Positions 46,701 to 57,960 of a DNA stretch of 64,000 nucleotides are shown in pieces. Positions within the stretch are counted from its first letter, which is position 1, and each line of letters begins with the position of its first letter. Origin of the DNA: Rhizophagus irregularis (taxonomy: Eukaryota; Glomeromycota; Glomeromycetes; Glomerales; Glomeraceae); assembly GCF_026210795.1 (NCBI RefSeq), contig NC_089449.1, positions 1,860,001 to 1,924,000 on the forward strand. Reading direction: 5' to 3'. The position numbers and the translations under genes were made by a program. Below the pieces are notes generated by a model, which was not told the DNA's origin, did no database searches, and saw only the letters and a program-made list of their open reading frames with translations.

Positions 46701-49700
46701 AGGTATTAATAATAATAATGATTTACCTGATGAATTTTTGGGGGAAATATTTGACGAGATTGCAAATAACGAAATTGTTATGGAGGAAGAACAAATATCA
46801 GAAGTGGCAAAAACTGCAATTAGCCATGCAAATGATCGGGAACGTCAAGAACTATACGAGAGAGAAATTTCACAGATGCAAAAGAAAAGTCAGGCATTGT
46901 TGAAGAGTAACAGGGAAGGTCATACGCCAGCTGTTTGGCGAAGTGCTTCGCACGCAGATCATGTTAAGCCAATGTTTGCAATTGTATGTTGGCCTTTAAT
47001 GGCTACTCTTAGCCTTGTTTTTGAAGAAGCTGACGCAAATGGGTATTTTAAAGCAGCTGAATTTATACAAGCAAATCAAGAATCAGTCGAACTTTGTCTT
47101 GAAGGATTTCTTGGTGCTATAAGAATTAGTAGTATCTTTAGAATGGATGTTGAAAGAGATGCTTTTGTGTCTTCATTAGCTAAGTTGACGGGTTTAAATC
47201 ATGTTGATGAAATGAGGTCCAAAAATGTAACAGCGATAAAAACGTTACTTTCCGCTGCTAATTCCTACGGTGAAGGTCTACAATCTTCATGGCTCATTGT
47301 TTTAAAGACAATATCTACGATGGAGCGATATCAACTTATTGATAGTTCAACAGGATCGGTCGTTTATACTACAGAAGGGCTAAGTGGTTTGGATTATTCT
47401 CCACAAAATAATAAAAATGTCGTACAATCTACTACAAATTCTTCAAGTAATCCGTCATCCATAACTTCTGCCTCACGACAGAGTATTAGCAAAACACGTC
47501 GTGGTTCACTTGGGGGTGTTATGAAGGAGTTTCAATCACAAAGTACAATAATAGCTATCGACCGAATTTTTACAAACAGTGTGAAATTGAGTGGCGATGC
47601 GATTGTTCATTTTTTCGGTGCATTGTGCTCAGTTTCTCTTGAGGAAGTAAATTTTTCAAGAACGTCACCAAGAATGTACAGCTTGCAGCGTATTGTTGAA
47701 ATTGCATATTATAATATGTCAAGAATTCGGTTTGAATGGACACAAATTTGGAAAATTCTCCAACCTCATTTCAATACTGTTGGATGTCACCCTAATGATA
47801 TTGTTGCTATTTTTGCTATTGATTCTCTCAGACAATTGAGCATGAAATTTTTGGAAAGAGATGAGTTATCACATTATAATACCCAGAGTGAATTTATGAA
47901 ACCTTTTGAACACATAATTAAAAATAATCCATCACCAAATATACATGACCTTATTATTCAATCATTTACTCAAATGATTTCTGCTCGTGCAAAAAACATT
48001 AAATCTGGTTGGAAGAGCATCTTTGTAGTTTTTGGTCGTGCTGCATCTGATGAAAATCCTCAATTAGTAGAGAATACTTTTGCCGTTGCTAGATTAGTCT
48101 ACCAAAAACATCTGGATCTTATTGGACCAGCCTTTGTTGATTTTGTAAACTGCATCGTGGAATTTGCTTTTAATGCAAAGGAAGAGGAACTTGTTAATGA
48201 AGCAATAAGAATGCTACAAGGGTGTGTTAAAGTTTTAGTAAAGGATGTGGATAGTACATCTGGGAAAACTGAAAACAAGAGAGATATGATAGTAATACCA
48301 CAAACCACTGAACAATCTACGCTGACAAAAAAGAAATTACAACATATTGAAGAAGAACAATTCTTTTTGAAATGGTTCCCCGTTGTTTCAGGGCTCTCTC
48401 GGTTAGTTATAGATTCAGAATCTCAAACTGTCCGAAATAAAGCGTTAGAAGCTCTTTTCGACATATTAAAATCTACTGGTCATCTTTTTGAGATAACATA
48501 TTGGATAAAGATTTTTAGAAATGTTATTATGCCTATATTTGAAGATCTTAAGGAGCCAACTCCGTCACAACAAACTTCAACGGTTGATTTTAGGAGACGC
48601 GAATCTACAGCAGAAGTTTGGATTCAAACAATACGCCTGATGGTAGATCTTTATGCTCGATTTCATGAAATATTCGTTACACAGCCTGAATTTCTAGTAG
48701 AACTATTAGATTTACTTGTGGCACTTCTTAAACGTAGAAATGAAAAATTGGGTCAAACAGGTATTCGATGTTTCCATAATTTAATAGCCAGAAATGGAAT
48801 TCGCTTCGATAACGTAACATGGAAAATAGTGACTAATACACTTGAGGAAATTTTCAAATGGACTACACCAAAAGAGCTTTTGGAAGTGGATACAGTTGCG
48901 TCTGATAACCACAGGGATGAAACAATTAACGTTAGACTGAATCATGTAGGCGGTAACAACCAAGTTAACCAAGTTCCAAATGGATCTGAAGAAGATTCTA
49001 TAGATTCTCTAGTAAATGAGAATCCATATCCACCTGCTCAGACAGCAGCTATAACTACAAAAGTTGATATCGATTTCGCTCATGCAGTTATCAAATGTGC
49101 GGCACAACTTACTGCCATTCAGTCAGTACGAGATCTTGCTCTTAATGACGCAGCGTCAAGAGAACAAGGAGAACAAGTTCATTATCTTGCGCGAATGCCA
49201 GCCGAATATCGAAATCGATGGTTGAGATGTCTTTATAATTCATATAAATTTGCATATGATTTTAATGCAAACCATGACCTTCGACGTGCATTATTAAAAG
49301 AAGGATATGTTCAGCAAATGCCAAACCTTACGAAACAAGAAACATCTGCATTATCTGTATTTCTTTCGATCCTTTATGATCTATACCGAACATTTGGTGA
49401 TGCAGACCGGGATTTATTACCACCACTTGTAGAAGAATCAACAAAAGTGCTTGAGCAATTTATACGATTAATTAATGAACCAGTATCTAGTCAGCAACAA
49501 CGAGAAATGACAAATTGGTCACCATTAGTAATAATCGTACTAAGAGAATTATGTAAAACGAAATGGGATTCTGGAAAGCGAGCAGATAGTGATGCTGATT
49601 TGTTTGATGATGATGCCGGAGAAATTCATGATACAAGAACTACAAGATTAGTCGGATTAAGGAAACAAATACCAGATTTTTATCAATTAGCAATTAAGAT

Positions 49701-49797
49701 AATTGGTGTGGATGGATCAGATGTTAGGGTTGCACTTCAAGAATTTTTAGAAAAAGTTGGAAATGAATTTTTGAATGTTGATCGATGGGATAATTAA
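43798..49797 (+). CDS. SEC7: Large Arf guanine nucleotide exchange factor, Sec7/BIG family
   Basis: 1999 codons in one uninterrupted frame. The N-terminal DCB region spans about 1-310 (DNYWQPFRLACGNSMPNNIR). A Glu/Asn/Ser-rich linker (about 315-510) is followed by the HUS region with its box NYDCD at 665-669. The catalytic Sec7 domain is about 811-998, with FRLPGESQKIDR around the catalytic glutamic finger E906. HDS regions fill the C-terminal half. Order and length match yeast Sec7p (about 2009 aa) and animal BIG1/2 (about 1750-1850). It loads GTP on Arf1 at the trans-Golgi for vesicle formation. The four positions that set brefeldin A sensitivity are Y940, S941, D948 and M958, the sensitive set. 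ATG 43798 is the first in frame and starts the DCB helix. No intron, unlike the other two genes. Confidence 0.96.
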   Translation: MSILKGALERLLAEAQSSKQKELEQVCSTALEQLLQNIDIITKENASNKNKQNGITNEISEKVSGETNEKEGKTKSSSSPGKSIENASPSLLSGGNGRISISSSLFARAGEDLPKIMADNYWQPFRLACGNSMPNNIRILALDCLQKVIAHGLFKGLNPIAPPKDTQTKKKDSKVKKNNNNGGFSETNNISHIDVSTPFDDNNEIEESSYSNFPNPARLIDDVVHTVCIGFVGPQTDNTVQLQILKVLLTLVTTEQCPVHGISLLKIIQTCCNIYCFSKSQVNQATAKAELTQISNAIVARWKEFSIELSKQEAAKSAETISEIKLTKEKNDNHELDNESNVEKNGVENKNNSIETFESESTIGSKSVNGIGEISESSSEIIESTLIENEVINDENSNSQDIIEKMRDEKGNNKKDDNSFELEHKNLEQNSLNKKLENGVKSKNEISDAVPVVTTIKGKDTSSEILNEDKAPLKRRRSSLASKKDLKITIPPLNTGKKSKTIPNRQDASHETLVILRKDLYLTFKLFCKLSMRSDSTENLQNEEINLRGRSLVLELILSMLDNSGPIFQSDELFINLIRQSLCVSLSQNGVSSNEQLFELSLSNFLMLLRYYRAPLKTELEVLFSEIYLRFLDMSNATYQQKHLVLQGLIKICQKPQILLDIYLNYDCDFSMASVFEHIVTSLSKISQIRTKSQSGSTMGNLMGTNSSNLELVALQDKILKVKGLRCLIAIVKSLIEWCKDLERKNGIKTPQSSPRNPSPDISEDKTPVIFSKNPLLNVNFSTLHANSSGSSVGIEDYEDNPAQYQEIMSRKQTLREGIKLFNAKPTKGLNFLIGNGFLKNDSVSIISFLSSTPGLSKAAIGEYLGEGDPEAIKIMHAFVDRMDFMGLGFVDALRVFLQTFRLPGESQKIDRIMEKFADRYCENNPDIFANADTAYILAYSVIMLNTDQHSAQVKRRMDKSEFTKNNRGINNNNDLPDEFLGEIFDEIANNEIVMEEEQISEVAKTAISHANDRERQELYEREISQMQKKSQALLKSNREGHTPAVWRSASHADHVKPMFAIVCWPLMATLSLVFEEADANGYFKAAEFIQANQESVELCLEGFLGAIRISSIFRMDVERDAFVSSLAKLTGLNHVDEMRSKNVTAIKTLLSAANSYGEGLQSSWLIVLKTISTMERYQLIDSSTGSVVYTTEGLSGLDYSPQNNKNVVQSTTNSSSNPSSITSASRQSISKTRRGSLGGVMKEFQSQSTIIAIDRIFTNSVKLSGDAIVHFFGALCSVSLEEVNFSRTSPRMYSLQRIVEIAYYNMSRIRFEWTQIWKILQPHFNTVGCHPNDIVAIFAIDSLRQLSMKFLERDELSHYNTQSEFMKPFEHIIKNNPSPNIHDLIIQSFTQMISARAKNIKSGWKSIFVVFGRAASDENPQLVENTFAVARLVYQKHLDLIGPAFVDFVNCIVEFAFNAKEEELVNEAIRMLQGCVKVLVKDVDSTSGKTENKRDMIVIPQTTEQSTLTKKKLQHIEEEQFFLKWFPVVSGLSRLVIDSESQTVRNKALEALFDILKSTGHLFEITYWIKIFRNVIMPIFEDLKEPTPSQQTSTVDFRRRESTAEVWIQTIRLMVDLYARFHEIFVTQPEFLVELLDLLVALLKRRNEKLGQTGIRCFHNLIARNGIRFDNVTWKIVTNTLEEIFKWTTPKELLEVDTVASDNHRDETINVRLNHVGGNNQVNQVPNGSEEDSIDSLVNENPYPPAQTAAITTKVDIDFAHAVIKCAAQLTAIQSVRDLALNDAASREQGEQVHYLARMPAEYRNRWLRCLYNSYKFAYDFNANHDLRRALLKEGYVQQMPNLTKQETSALSVFLSILYDLYRTFGDADRDLLPPLVEESTKVLEQFIRLINEPVSSQQQREMTNWSPLVIIVLRELCKTKWDSGKRADSDADLFDDDAGEIHDTRTTRLVGLRKQIPDFYQLAIKIIGVDGSDVRVALQEFLEKVGNEFLNVDRWDN

Positions 49798-50616
49798 CAG
49801 TAAAGACTATTGGATAAATGTAATATTTATTGAAAGCATGTAATACTAATGTTTTAATTATACCATTAACTGTTAGTTTGATTGCATAATAGATAATCAT
49901 TTACTTATTTTATTATATTAATAATATTTTTTTTCTATTATACTGAAAATGTATTATAGTTTTATCAAAAATTATTTTTTATTTCTAAAATTTTAATTAG
50001 TAAAAAACATTGCAAAAGTATTTTTTAAATACATTTGATCTAAATATTATTAGAAAAAAAGCATTGTTTTATATATTACTATTACTGCATTATATCCATT
50101 TTAAAAATTATTAATAACAGTAGAAGAAAAATATTTTAGAAAAGTAAAATCCAGAATAGGATGGAATGCAGTAATTATTTTGATACAAAACCTATTTTAG
50201 TCATTTATTTAATTTTATTACTTTTTTTACTAAAAAAATTAAAAAAAAATATATTATTAAAAGGATTAATTTTACATTTACCTCTGGTAAATTTATAATT
50301 TACATTATGCTTTTATGCATAATTTTATAGTAAAATTCATCTGCTAATAAAATATTTATCAGAAATAAAAGAAAATTCTATGTTTTTATTCATTTATATT
50401 CTATTTATATTCTATTTTTGATTATATAAACTTTTTTTTTCTGCAAATATTTTGTATAATATAAATACAAAAAGTAAAGAATTACAGGATTATTCTAATA
50501 TAATTAATTTATTAAACTGCTTATTATATTATTAAAATAGTATTAAAGTACTTTATATATGTACTGTTAAGTAATTAATAATTATACTAAACAGATAGAA
50601 ATAAAATAGCAAAATA
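49798..50616. other. 3' flank of SEC7, AT-rich
   Basis: Contains the 3' UTR and AT-rich spacer. AATAAA-like words are too common to pick a poly(A) site. No gene seen. Confidence 0.5.
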
Positions 50617-50802
50617 CAGTCATCTTTCCATATAGTTACTCCCTGTATAATCACAACTCCCTTATAAGCACATTTATATTAATTCTAAGTTACTAATAAA
50701 CTTATTAAAAAAACCTTTCCTTTAATCATATCATATATAATTTTTATAGTCATACCATTTTTTTATGGTTCTGAAGGGTGTGATTATATGGGAGGATGAC
50801 TG
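50617..50802. mobile_element. TA-flanked MITE, 186 bp
   Basis: CAGTCATCTTTCCATATAGT at the left is inverted as TATATGGGAGGATGACTG at the right, with TA on both sides. The inner words (GTGTGATTATA) match other TA-flanked elements here. Confidence 0.82.
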
Positions 50803-51669
50803 TATATGCATCTTTTATTTATATCAATTTAGAAAAAAAATATCAATTTCATACATTGGATTTTATGATATGCTTATTTTATGAAAAGATATAGGTCAAA
50901 ATAGGACTCCATTTACTTATCTTTTAGAGTATTTTATTATGCTTAAATTTGCCTGCAACTTTTAAAAATATAATTTTATTATTAAAAAAAATTAACTTAT
51001 TAATAATTGAGAGTAAAAAATTTTTATATGTCAAAAGCTAAGATCAAACTTAATTAATAAAAAAAAAAATCTGATGGCAATATAAAAAAATCGTGTGAAT
51101 TTTATTATTCAAATCATGACATCAACCATAATTGATAATGTTAAATATTTTCTAATCTAAATCGCAACCACTATCCTGAAAAATCTCATTCGTCAGAAGA
51201 CCTCCAACTGATATAATTACAGCAGATTGCAAAATTGTAAGACCACTTTATGATTTTTTAATTTGAAAATTTGATATTTTGAATTTTTCAAAAACCAGTA
51301 AAAAATCAAGTTAAATAGAAATATATCATATGATTTAATATAAATAAATTACTTTAAAATCTATATTAATTTTAAGGAGTTAAAGTATCCAGGATTACCC
51401 CTTATGGTGTGTACACTTCTGTACAATCACTGGTTGCTGAGATATTTAGCAAAATGTCAAAAATTGGCATTTTCATTTTATGATAATGTGAAATTTATAT
51501 TTTGCCAATGAACTATTGTGCATCTCTGTATAATTATTGAATGCCAAGATACCCAAAAAATTGAATAATCCTATAATAATCTGGACTGATCTAGGCAGAT
51601 TACAGATTGTAAATTTCATCCAGATCACATCTCTATAATGACACGTTGGCTGAATTAGGTGAAGTGTTT
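50803..51669. other. Spacer with short repeat remnants
   Basis: Mostly AT-rich. GTACAATCACTGGTTGCTGAG (about 51420) resembles a word inside the TA-flanked elements (about 34978). Nothing else is supported. Confidence 0.4.
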
Positions 51670-52010
51670 TGTGACTGCATTTTGCACAGTACCATCTTAA
51701 GAAGAAGGGCCAGCAGGAATGAGAAATATAGGCTGGGAGGTGAAAGTATCCAAACCCATATCTGCCACTGCTATATCGGCAGTAAAATTTTCATCCATAT
51801 CAACTTTTGAAGTAATTCTAGTTCTTTTTTGAGGAGTTTTGTCAGTTTTATTATGTTCAGTGTCTGAACTGGAAGTATCTGAAGAAGAGCCATTGGCTGC
51901 TTTTTCTTTTTTTTCGAATAGCAGGGCTCCTTTGGGATTACTGTTGTTATTTTTACATTGATTAGGTATAATTAAGCGAATTTTCTTTAGTGAAAAAGCT
52001 ATATAGACTC
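51670..52010 (-). pseudogene. LINE ORF1 N-terminal fragment (inverted copy)
   Basis: Reading the minus strand gives SSSDTSSSDTEHNKTDKTP, then ELD..AADMGLD and PIFLIPAGPSS-type words, matching 58713-59010 on the plus strand. It is Ser/Asp-rich and low in complexity. It is part of the scattered remains of one LINE family. Confidence 0.65.
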
Positions 52011-52099
52011 CTAAAAAGTGATTAAAATAAAAATAAACTCCTTAGATCATCCTCTGTGATATATTTAAATACAGTAGATGCAACTATGCTATAAAAGTG

Positions 52100-54230
52100 C
52101 ACCCATTATTAAAATTGATACCAAAACCAGTTCTACTAAAAAAGCAGTTATCCAATAGCACCATTAGATGACCCAGAAAACCTGAATAGTGATTAAACCA
52201 ATGTAAGCCTTGAACATGTTATTGTCTGGAGATGGTAAAGTTGAAAAAGATAAATATGTAAACTTAGGCAAATTAGAAAGCCTTGGTTGAGTTTTGAGAG
52301 TGGTTGAGATATTAACAGAACATTTCCAATGGCTTTTATCAATGATACGGGCATCCCATACATGTCTGCGTAATTTGTGGATAAAATTGTTATGAATAGC
52401 AGAAATAACTTTGCATATGAAAGAGCCAGGTCAGAAAAAATATCAGAAAATTGTGCAGGAATAAATCCATGCATGAGACCATGAGTAGACCAATTAGTGG
52501 AAGAAAAATTCCAACATGGTAATTTGGATAAATATGTAAGATATATATATATATACTGCTTTGAAAAGTTTCTGAAAAAGATGTTTTTGATAAAAAAAGA
52601 AAATTGATTACTGATTGCACATATATAAATGTGTCAAAAATAACTGATACTTGAATTAAAGCTTTTCAAGTAAAATCCCAATCGATGCAAAGAATGGTAG
52701 TTTCAATAAATGTCTCAAATTCATTTCTATCAACAGTCATAAAAAAGTACATGTTCGTGATTACAGGATTGTTCAAATTGAGAGATATGAATGGCAGAAT
52801 CCACAGTATGTGCTGAATTGACAAGGGAGTCAGCAAAATCATTCCAGTAGTTATCAGAATGTGCTGTAATTTTGTAAGACATAATCATGAAATGCTTAGA
52901 GATTATGAGTTATTTTATTGAAGACCAAAGCTTAAAGTTTTTGGTTTTGTAAGTGAGACAGGGATTCAAAATGACATAATTAGAGATTAGCTTGAGAATT
53001 CGTACAGAGATACACAAGCACCATCAGGAACAGTTGAAAGGGCTTAAGGGCTGCATAAACAGCAGCTTCCATGCATGACCAATGTCTAATAGGACCATGA
53101 GCATATGTGGCAACAGAATCAAATCATGAATCTGAATCCAGCTCCAACCCATAAAAACCTCCAACCATCAGTATAAAAAGAGTAATAAGCATCATCAAGA
53201 TGCATAAGGTTAATATCAGCATAAACACATTTAGCCAAAGAGGCAGGAGTAAGCAAGTTGTTAGTATAAGGAGGGCTAACATAGAAAATCAGGAAGGATT
53301 GACAGATGCTCTTTGTATTCATGAATAGGCTTCTTGATTATAGACCATAAAATTGTAGAAGAAATTTTCATCAATAAAGCAGTGACATGTTTCTGTTTGG
53401 TCAAAAAACCATAGCTGTGAGCAAGGAGACTGTGACCATACAATATTGTAGTAGAGTTATTATAATAAGTTTTCTTAGTATTGAGATTACATCTATTGCA
53501 CCAATGTAGATGAATCAGTTTATTGGGAGATAAGAATCATCTATAATTTAGTGTAATACTATACAAGATTGTCATTGAAGTTAGATCGCTAATTGTTTAC
53601 CAAAAATTAGGATTAATTAAGACAATCCCAACATCTCTTGTGGCTGTCAAACTGATTACAGGAAGAGAGAAAAGACTTGACCAAAGACACAGTAGAAGTG
53701 GTAGGAAAAAATTAATCTTGCAAAAGACCGTTAGTGTCAGAGACTGTGACATGGTTCATTAAATCAAAAAACCATTTGGAAGGTTTTCCCAGACCTCATT
53801 TATTGGAAAAACACAAAGTATACAAGGACTATAAAAGAAGATGAGAAACTTGTTCATCAACCAAATCTGATAGGATAAAGATTAAACGTTTTTGTAGTAT
53901 GGGAATGTGCAAAGTAAATAAGGCAATTGAATATAGGTATAGATCCATTGAAGCAGTGATAGTGCAATGAAGTTTCATCAGAATAGATGAAAGGAGCGCT
54001 AATGTGCAAGCAATATAGTTTTTTTAAAGAAAATAAAGAGGCCCAATGGGACCAATCTGAGACTTCTAAAGGAGAAATAGGAATAAAAATCTATTTTATT
54101 TTATTTCTAAAAAGAAGTTACCTAAGGTGCAGTACATATAAAGTCTAATAAGCATCTAAGACACTAAAGTTACAATTCTGTGTAGACGCACATGATAATA
54201 AATTACGTATACATTGGTACAAAACCTTGC
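52100..54230 (-). pseudogene. Decayed LINE RT/RNase H to C-terminal region
   Basis: On the minus strand a SPLEVSDWSHWASLFSLKK block (about 54080-54020) is followed by many stops. An RNase H-like YSFYTDGW block lies near 53195-53170. Then comes a tail, LMHGFIPAQFSDIFSDLALSYAK (given here only as 52490-52400), which parallels the C-terminal part of the LINE at 5700-5880. There is no long open frame. A LINE remnant of a family related to but distinct from 1-6395 is likely. Confidence 0.6.
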
Positions 54231-54473
54231 CCTCCGCCGAAAAAAGAACTGCCCATACACACTGGGTAGTTAAAAAAAAAGGGAAACAGTGATGAACCTG
54301 CTCCTAAGCATCAGGCTTATAGAGTAGAAATAAAAAAATCAAAAACTATTCTGCTTAAAAAAATAATCTAAATTATATAGAAGCTTTTGTCAAGGATTGT
54401 TGTTTATCCTTCTTCTTACAGATTTCTTCTTGTCCAGGGTATTTTTAGTCTTCATGCTTCAGAATGGTGTGTT

Positions 54474-54717
54474 TAAGGTTGCTTGCCGAAACCTAGGGGT
54501 TTAGGCAAGATGGCGTTTTGCCGAAAAGTGAAATTCTGCTGAAACTATATTAAAGTTATATTAAAAAACTGGCGAAACTTTGGAGAAAGGCGAAACTGCC
54601 GAAACTTATTATAAATGCCGAAACTGCCGAAACTCTGCCGAAACTATAATAAATCTATAGTAAAATTTTGATAAAACTAATCGTAGGATTTTGAAGAGGT
54701 TTAGACAAGCAACCTTA
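54474..54717 (+). mobile_element. TAAGG-family hAT-type MITE, copy 7
   Basis: 244 bp with perfect GGTGTGTT at 54466-54473 and 54718-54725. It sits in a LINE ORF1 remnant and is nearly identical to copy 2. Confidence 0.97.
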
Positions 54718-54725
54718 GGTGTGTT

Positions 54726-55030
54726 GACACCATTTCAACTCCTTATCATCAGGTATGAAAAACTGTGGTGTATCTAAGGCCTTAAGTGTGGTCTCCCAAT
54801 TCTCAAAATAGGCCACAAGTTTCCTCTTTCCTTTACTTGGCTAACACCACACTTCGTAAAAATTCAGCCAGTTTACAGACAATCCACAAGGTAGCCATCA
54901 TCATATCCTTCAGAATGTCATGAATAACGGCTTGAAACTTTTCACATTGTTTCCTTTCTTGTAAAGTCCAACTTGTGGGAAACCATCTTACGGGTATACC
55001 TTCCAGGTCAGTCGTCCAGAATTAAAAATC
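54726..55030 (-). pseudogene. LINE ORF1 central fragment
   Basis: Read from about 55015 downward the minus strand gives DLEGIPVRWFPTSWTLQERK and later LKWCQH, parallel to 56504-56830 on the plus strand. Stops interrupt it. The TAAGG MITE at 54474-54717 interrupts its 3' side. Confidence 0.65.
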
Positions 55031-55526
55031 TATATTTTATTTTTTATTTTTGAATACCTAATCTTCTATATATTAAAAAACACTGCAATTATGTGGGTGT
55101 TATGTTTAGATTAACTATACATATAAATAAATCATTTAAATTGTGTAACTCTACTTAAAACCAAAAAAGGAGGTCGTCTAAAGCTGGAGAAATCACGTGA
55201 TTTGATTTCGGGATTTGCCATATATGTTACGTGTTTTATCGGAAAAAAAATGTGTGCCGCGAAGTAAAATTTCTTAAAAATATCAATAAATCAATAAAAA
55301 AAAAATTTTTAAATTTTAAATAAAATGTAAGATTCTATAAACAAAAAAAATAAAAAAATAAAAAATCAAATAAAAAGCCATCCATATTTATTGTTTTATT
55401 TAAGTTTTAAATGTAACTTTTTTTTAATATTTACATAAAAAATTTGTGAAAAATCATAAAATGTATTTTCATATCAATGAAATTTATTGCGAATTCCAAG
55501 CATTAAGCATCAAATAATCTTAAGTT
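55031..55526. other. AT-rich spacer
   Basis: No gene seen. Confidence 0.5.
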
Positions 55527-56243
55527 TTTCCACTTGAATTATTATCAAAACGCGAGATGATCAGATCCACAAAGGCTTCTAACATAGAAATAAAAGATTG
55601 CATTCTTTCAACATCACCCATCTCTTCAACATGCCAGTACCTATCGCACATTCTTTTGGTTAATTCACCTACAGCAATTTTTTGACTTTCAGCGCCTTTT
55701 TGTTGCTCTGTTTGAACATATTCTATGAAGGACTTTCAACTTTCATATACCTTGAACCCACTTTCTTCAAACATTTGATGAAACATTTTCCATACTTCGG
55801 CGGTTAACAATTTATTGCCGTACATGTGTTTGTGAAAAATATGTTTGCACGGCAATAAATATCGATGGTGAAACAAGCAGAAACAATTGAGAGAAGTAAG
55901 ACCCGGAACACCTTTTCCTTTTTCAAGTCGATTCATTATAGCACAGGCCTCTTTGATGATTAATTGTTGAAATGGAAAGGGGAACTTTTGAGAATATCAT
56001 CATCAACACCATAGGTGGATACTTTTTTGATGCGAAAATCAAAGGATGCACTTTCGGCTTTGGATCTCTTTTTGCAATCGATATTAACTATCCCATGAAC
56101 AGCACCAATCAAACCATGTAACGAAGATGTTATTTTCTTTAATTCGCTATGAAAAGATTCTAACGAATTCGTTGACATGACTTGTAAAAGCAGGGGGAAT
56201 GTTGACAAGTCCATAAACCCCATTTCTCTATATTTTTCGTATA
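55527..56243 (-). pseudogene. MULE-like/SWIM-domain transposase fragment
   Basis: The minus-strand frame entering at about 56240 shows MSTNSLESFHSELKKITSS (about 56180), typical of the end of Mutator-like transposases. After a frame change the piece 55936-55736 has a CFCLFHHRYLLPCKHIFH pattern, a C-x-C...C-x-H SWIM zinc finger. It ends near 55527. Both a stop and a frameshift are present. The 5' side is cut off at 56244 by a TA-flanked element, so the catalytic core is missing. Confidence 0.7.
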
Positions 56244-56310
56244 CAGTCAGCCCCTCTACAATCACACCCCTCGGGACCATCCAATGGTGTGATTATAAGT
56301 CTGGAAGAAC
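56244..56310. mobile_element. One end of a TA-flanked MITE
   Basis: CAGTCAGCCCCTCTACAATC follows TA; a CACACC/GGTGTG inner hairpin follows. No matching right end was found nearby, so it is probably truncated. Confidence 0.55.
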
Positions 56311-56487
56311 ATGAACATATCCGTGACATAATAGTATATAACATTCCATATACCTGGTCTGCTAAAAAGATCGCAGCAGAACTAAAACTTTGGGCAACCC
56401 TATTAAGCTTTCAATAAAAAGACAGCACAAATACCAAACCTTTAGAGTGAAAATAGCATTGTCCTCGTTTTCCTCACCATAGTTTAA
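56311..56487. other. Spacer
   Basis: No feature recognised. Confidence 0.4.
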
Positions 56488-57326
56488 TAATAATTGGGCT
56501 ACAGATTTAGGAGGTATACCAGTGCGATGGTTTTCTGCAAGTTGGAGTCTTCGCGAACGAAAACAAAGAGAGAAATTCCAGGCCGTAGTTTATAACATTC
56601 TGAAAGAAATTACTATATGCACCTTGTGGAATGACCGAAAACCACTACTTACTTATGCGAACTTGGGGCCAAGTCGTTTAAGATTATACAAACAGGTAAA
56701 GGTAAGAGGAAGCTTGTTGGATATTTCAAGAAATGGGAGGCTGTACGCAAGGTCTTAGATAATCATCAAGTTTTGAGCTCGGAAGGGATCAGGTTGCAAT
56801 GGTGTCAACACTCTACACCTAACCTAAAGAAAGTGCCCTTGACTAAAGATTATTCTGGAGGAAAAAAGGCTCATTCCAGTAATGCGAAGTCAAAAAAGAA
56901 GGATGATAAGTCCTCAGTTAAAGCTCCTAATACAAGTAATAAGTTGAAGAAACCGTTGGACCAGAAAGCGAAAGCATCTGAGAAATTGGACAATTCAAAC
57001 AAGAAGGCGAAGGGTGGTAATAGTTTGAACAAAGAGGTTTTAGCAAAAATTTTAGAATTATTTGTACTTGTTATTAGCATAGCCAAATCCTTTTATGTTT
57101 AGTACCACAATTTCTTGAAAAGGGGACTTGTTCTCTCCATTTTGTTTTTTTTTACCTGGTGTGTTTGCCTAGATGTAAGTGAAAGTGCTTATAGATAGGT
57201 CTTTCTTTTCAGTTTTTTCTGGTTATCGATGATAGGTTTTTTTTTAGGATGAGTTCGGCACTTTGGTGTTGACATGTGTATTCCCTACCTGCTTCACATA
57301 AAATAAATAAATAAAATAAAATAAAT
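56488..57326 (+). pseudogene. LINE ORF1 fragment with 3' simple-repeat tail
   Basis: The frame from about 56488 reads NWATDLGGIPVRWFSASWSL; a frame change near 56650 leads to KAFK..GKGKRKLVGYF-like words, then 56773-57102 (LQWCQHSTPNLKKVPLT, followed by a Lys/Ser-rich basic tail). This is a gag-like LINE ORF1. It ends in an AAATAAATAAAATAAAATAAA-like tail near 57300-57326, a plausible retroposition 3' end. Confidence 0.65.
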
Positions 57327-57960
57327 GTTTGAGGTCAATCCAGAAGACATCTGAGAATCATCAAGCAAATGTTGAGACAGAATATAATTAGGAAATGGAG
57401 ACTGGATAGGAGGACTACTTGGAGGTATAGGAGGCGGATGTGAGGAAGTAGAAGAAAGGTGAGCTTTTTCTCCAAAGATATAGTGTTCTATTTTTGTCAT
57501 TCTCTGATCTGAATCGCCAGAAGCTTTTAAGATAGGTAATTGTACAAACCACATTTATTGGTAGAAAAGGAAACAGAATGTTTCTTGCCATTACAGTCCT
57601 TAGATTTATGATGAGCACGGCCAGATGGGTGATTTTGATTACTATTATTAGTAGGAAATTTCAGATTGTTAATCAGGATTAGTGTTTTTAGGATCAATCA
57701 CGAGATTTAGAATATGATCTAGACCTGGATTGGTTTGAACTAGCATTTTTCTTATTAGCCTGATTAATATTGAAGTTTGGCAATGCGTGAGCATCCTCTA
57801 CCACCACGTAGAGGGTAAGATTGTGGATTGCAACCAAAGTTTATCACAACAATGATAAAGTTCCCATCTGAAGTTATGCCTTTGAAAAGCAATAGTCTGT
57901 TCTATAGTGATATCTAGGAGTTCCTGAGAACTAGTGCCAAATCAATATCTTTGGTATTAA
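57327..57960 (-). pseudogene. LINE ORF1 C-terminal remnant (SR-like and eroded zinc knuckle)
   Basis: The minus strand reads SRSRSYSKSRD (about 57730-57700), then after a frame change HPSGRAHHKSKDCNGKK (about 57630-57580), which looks like a CCHC knuckle that has lost its first two Cys. A frame with a Pro-rich run (SSHPPPIPPSSPPIQSP) follows at 57450-57400. Many stops. Confidence 0.5.
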
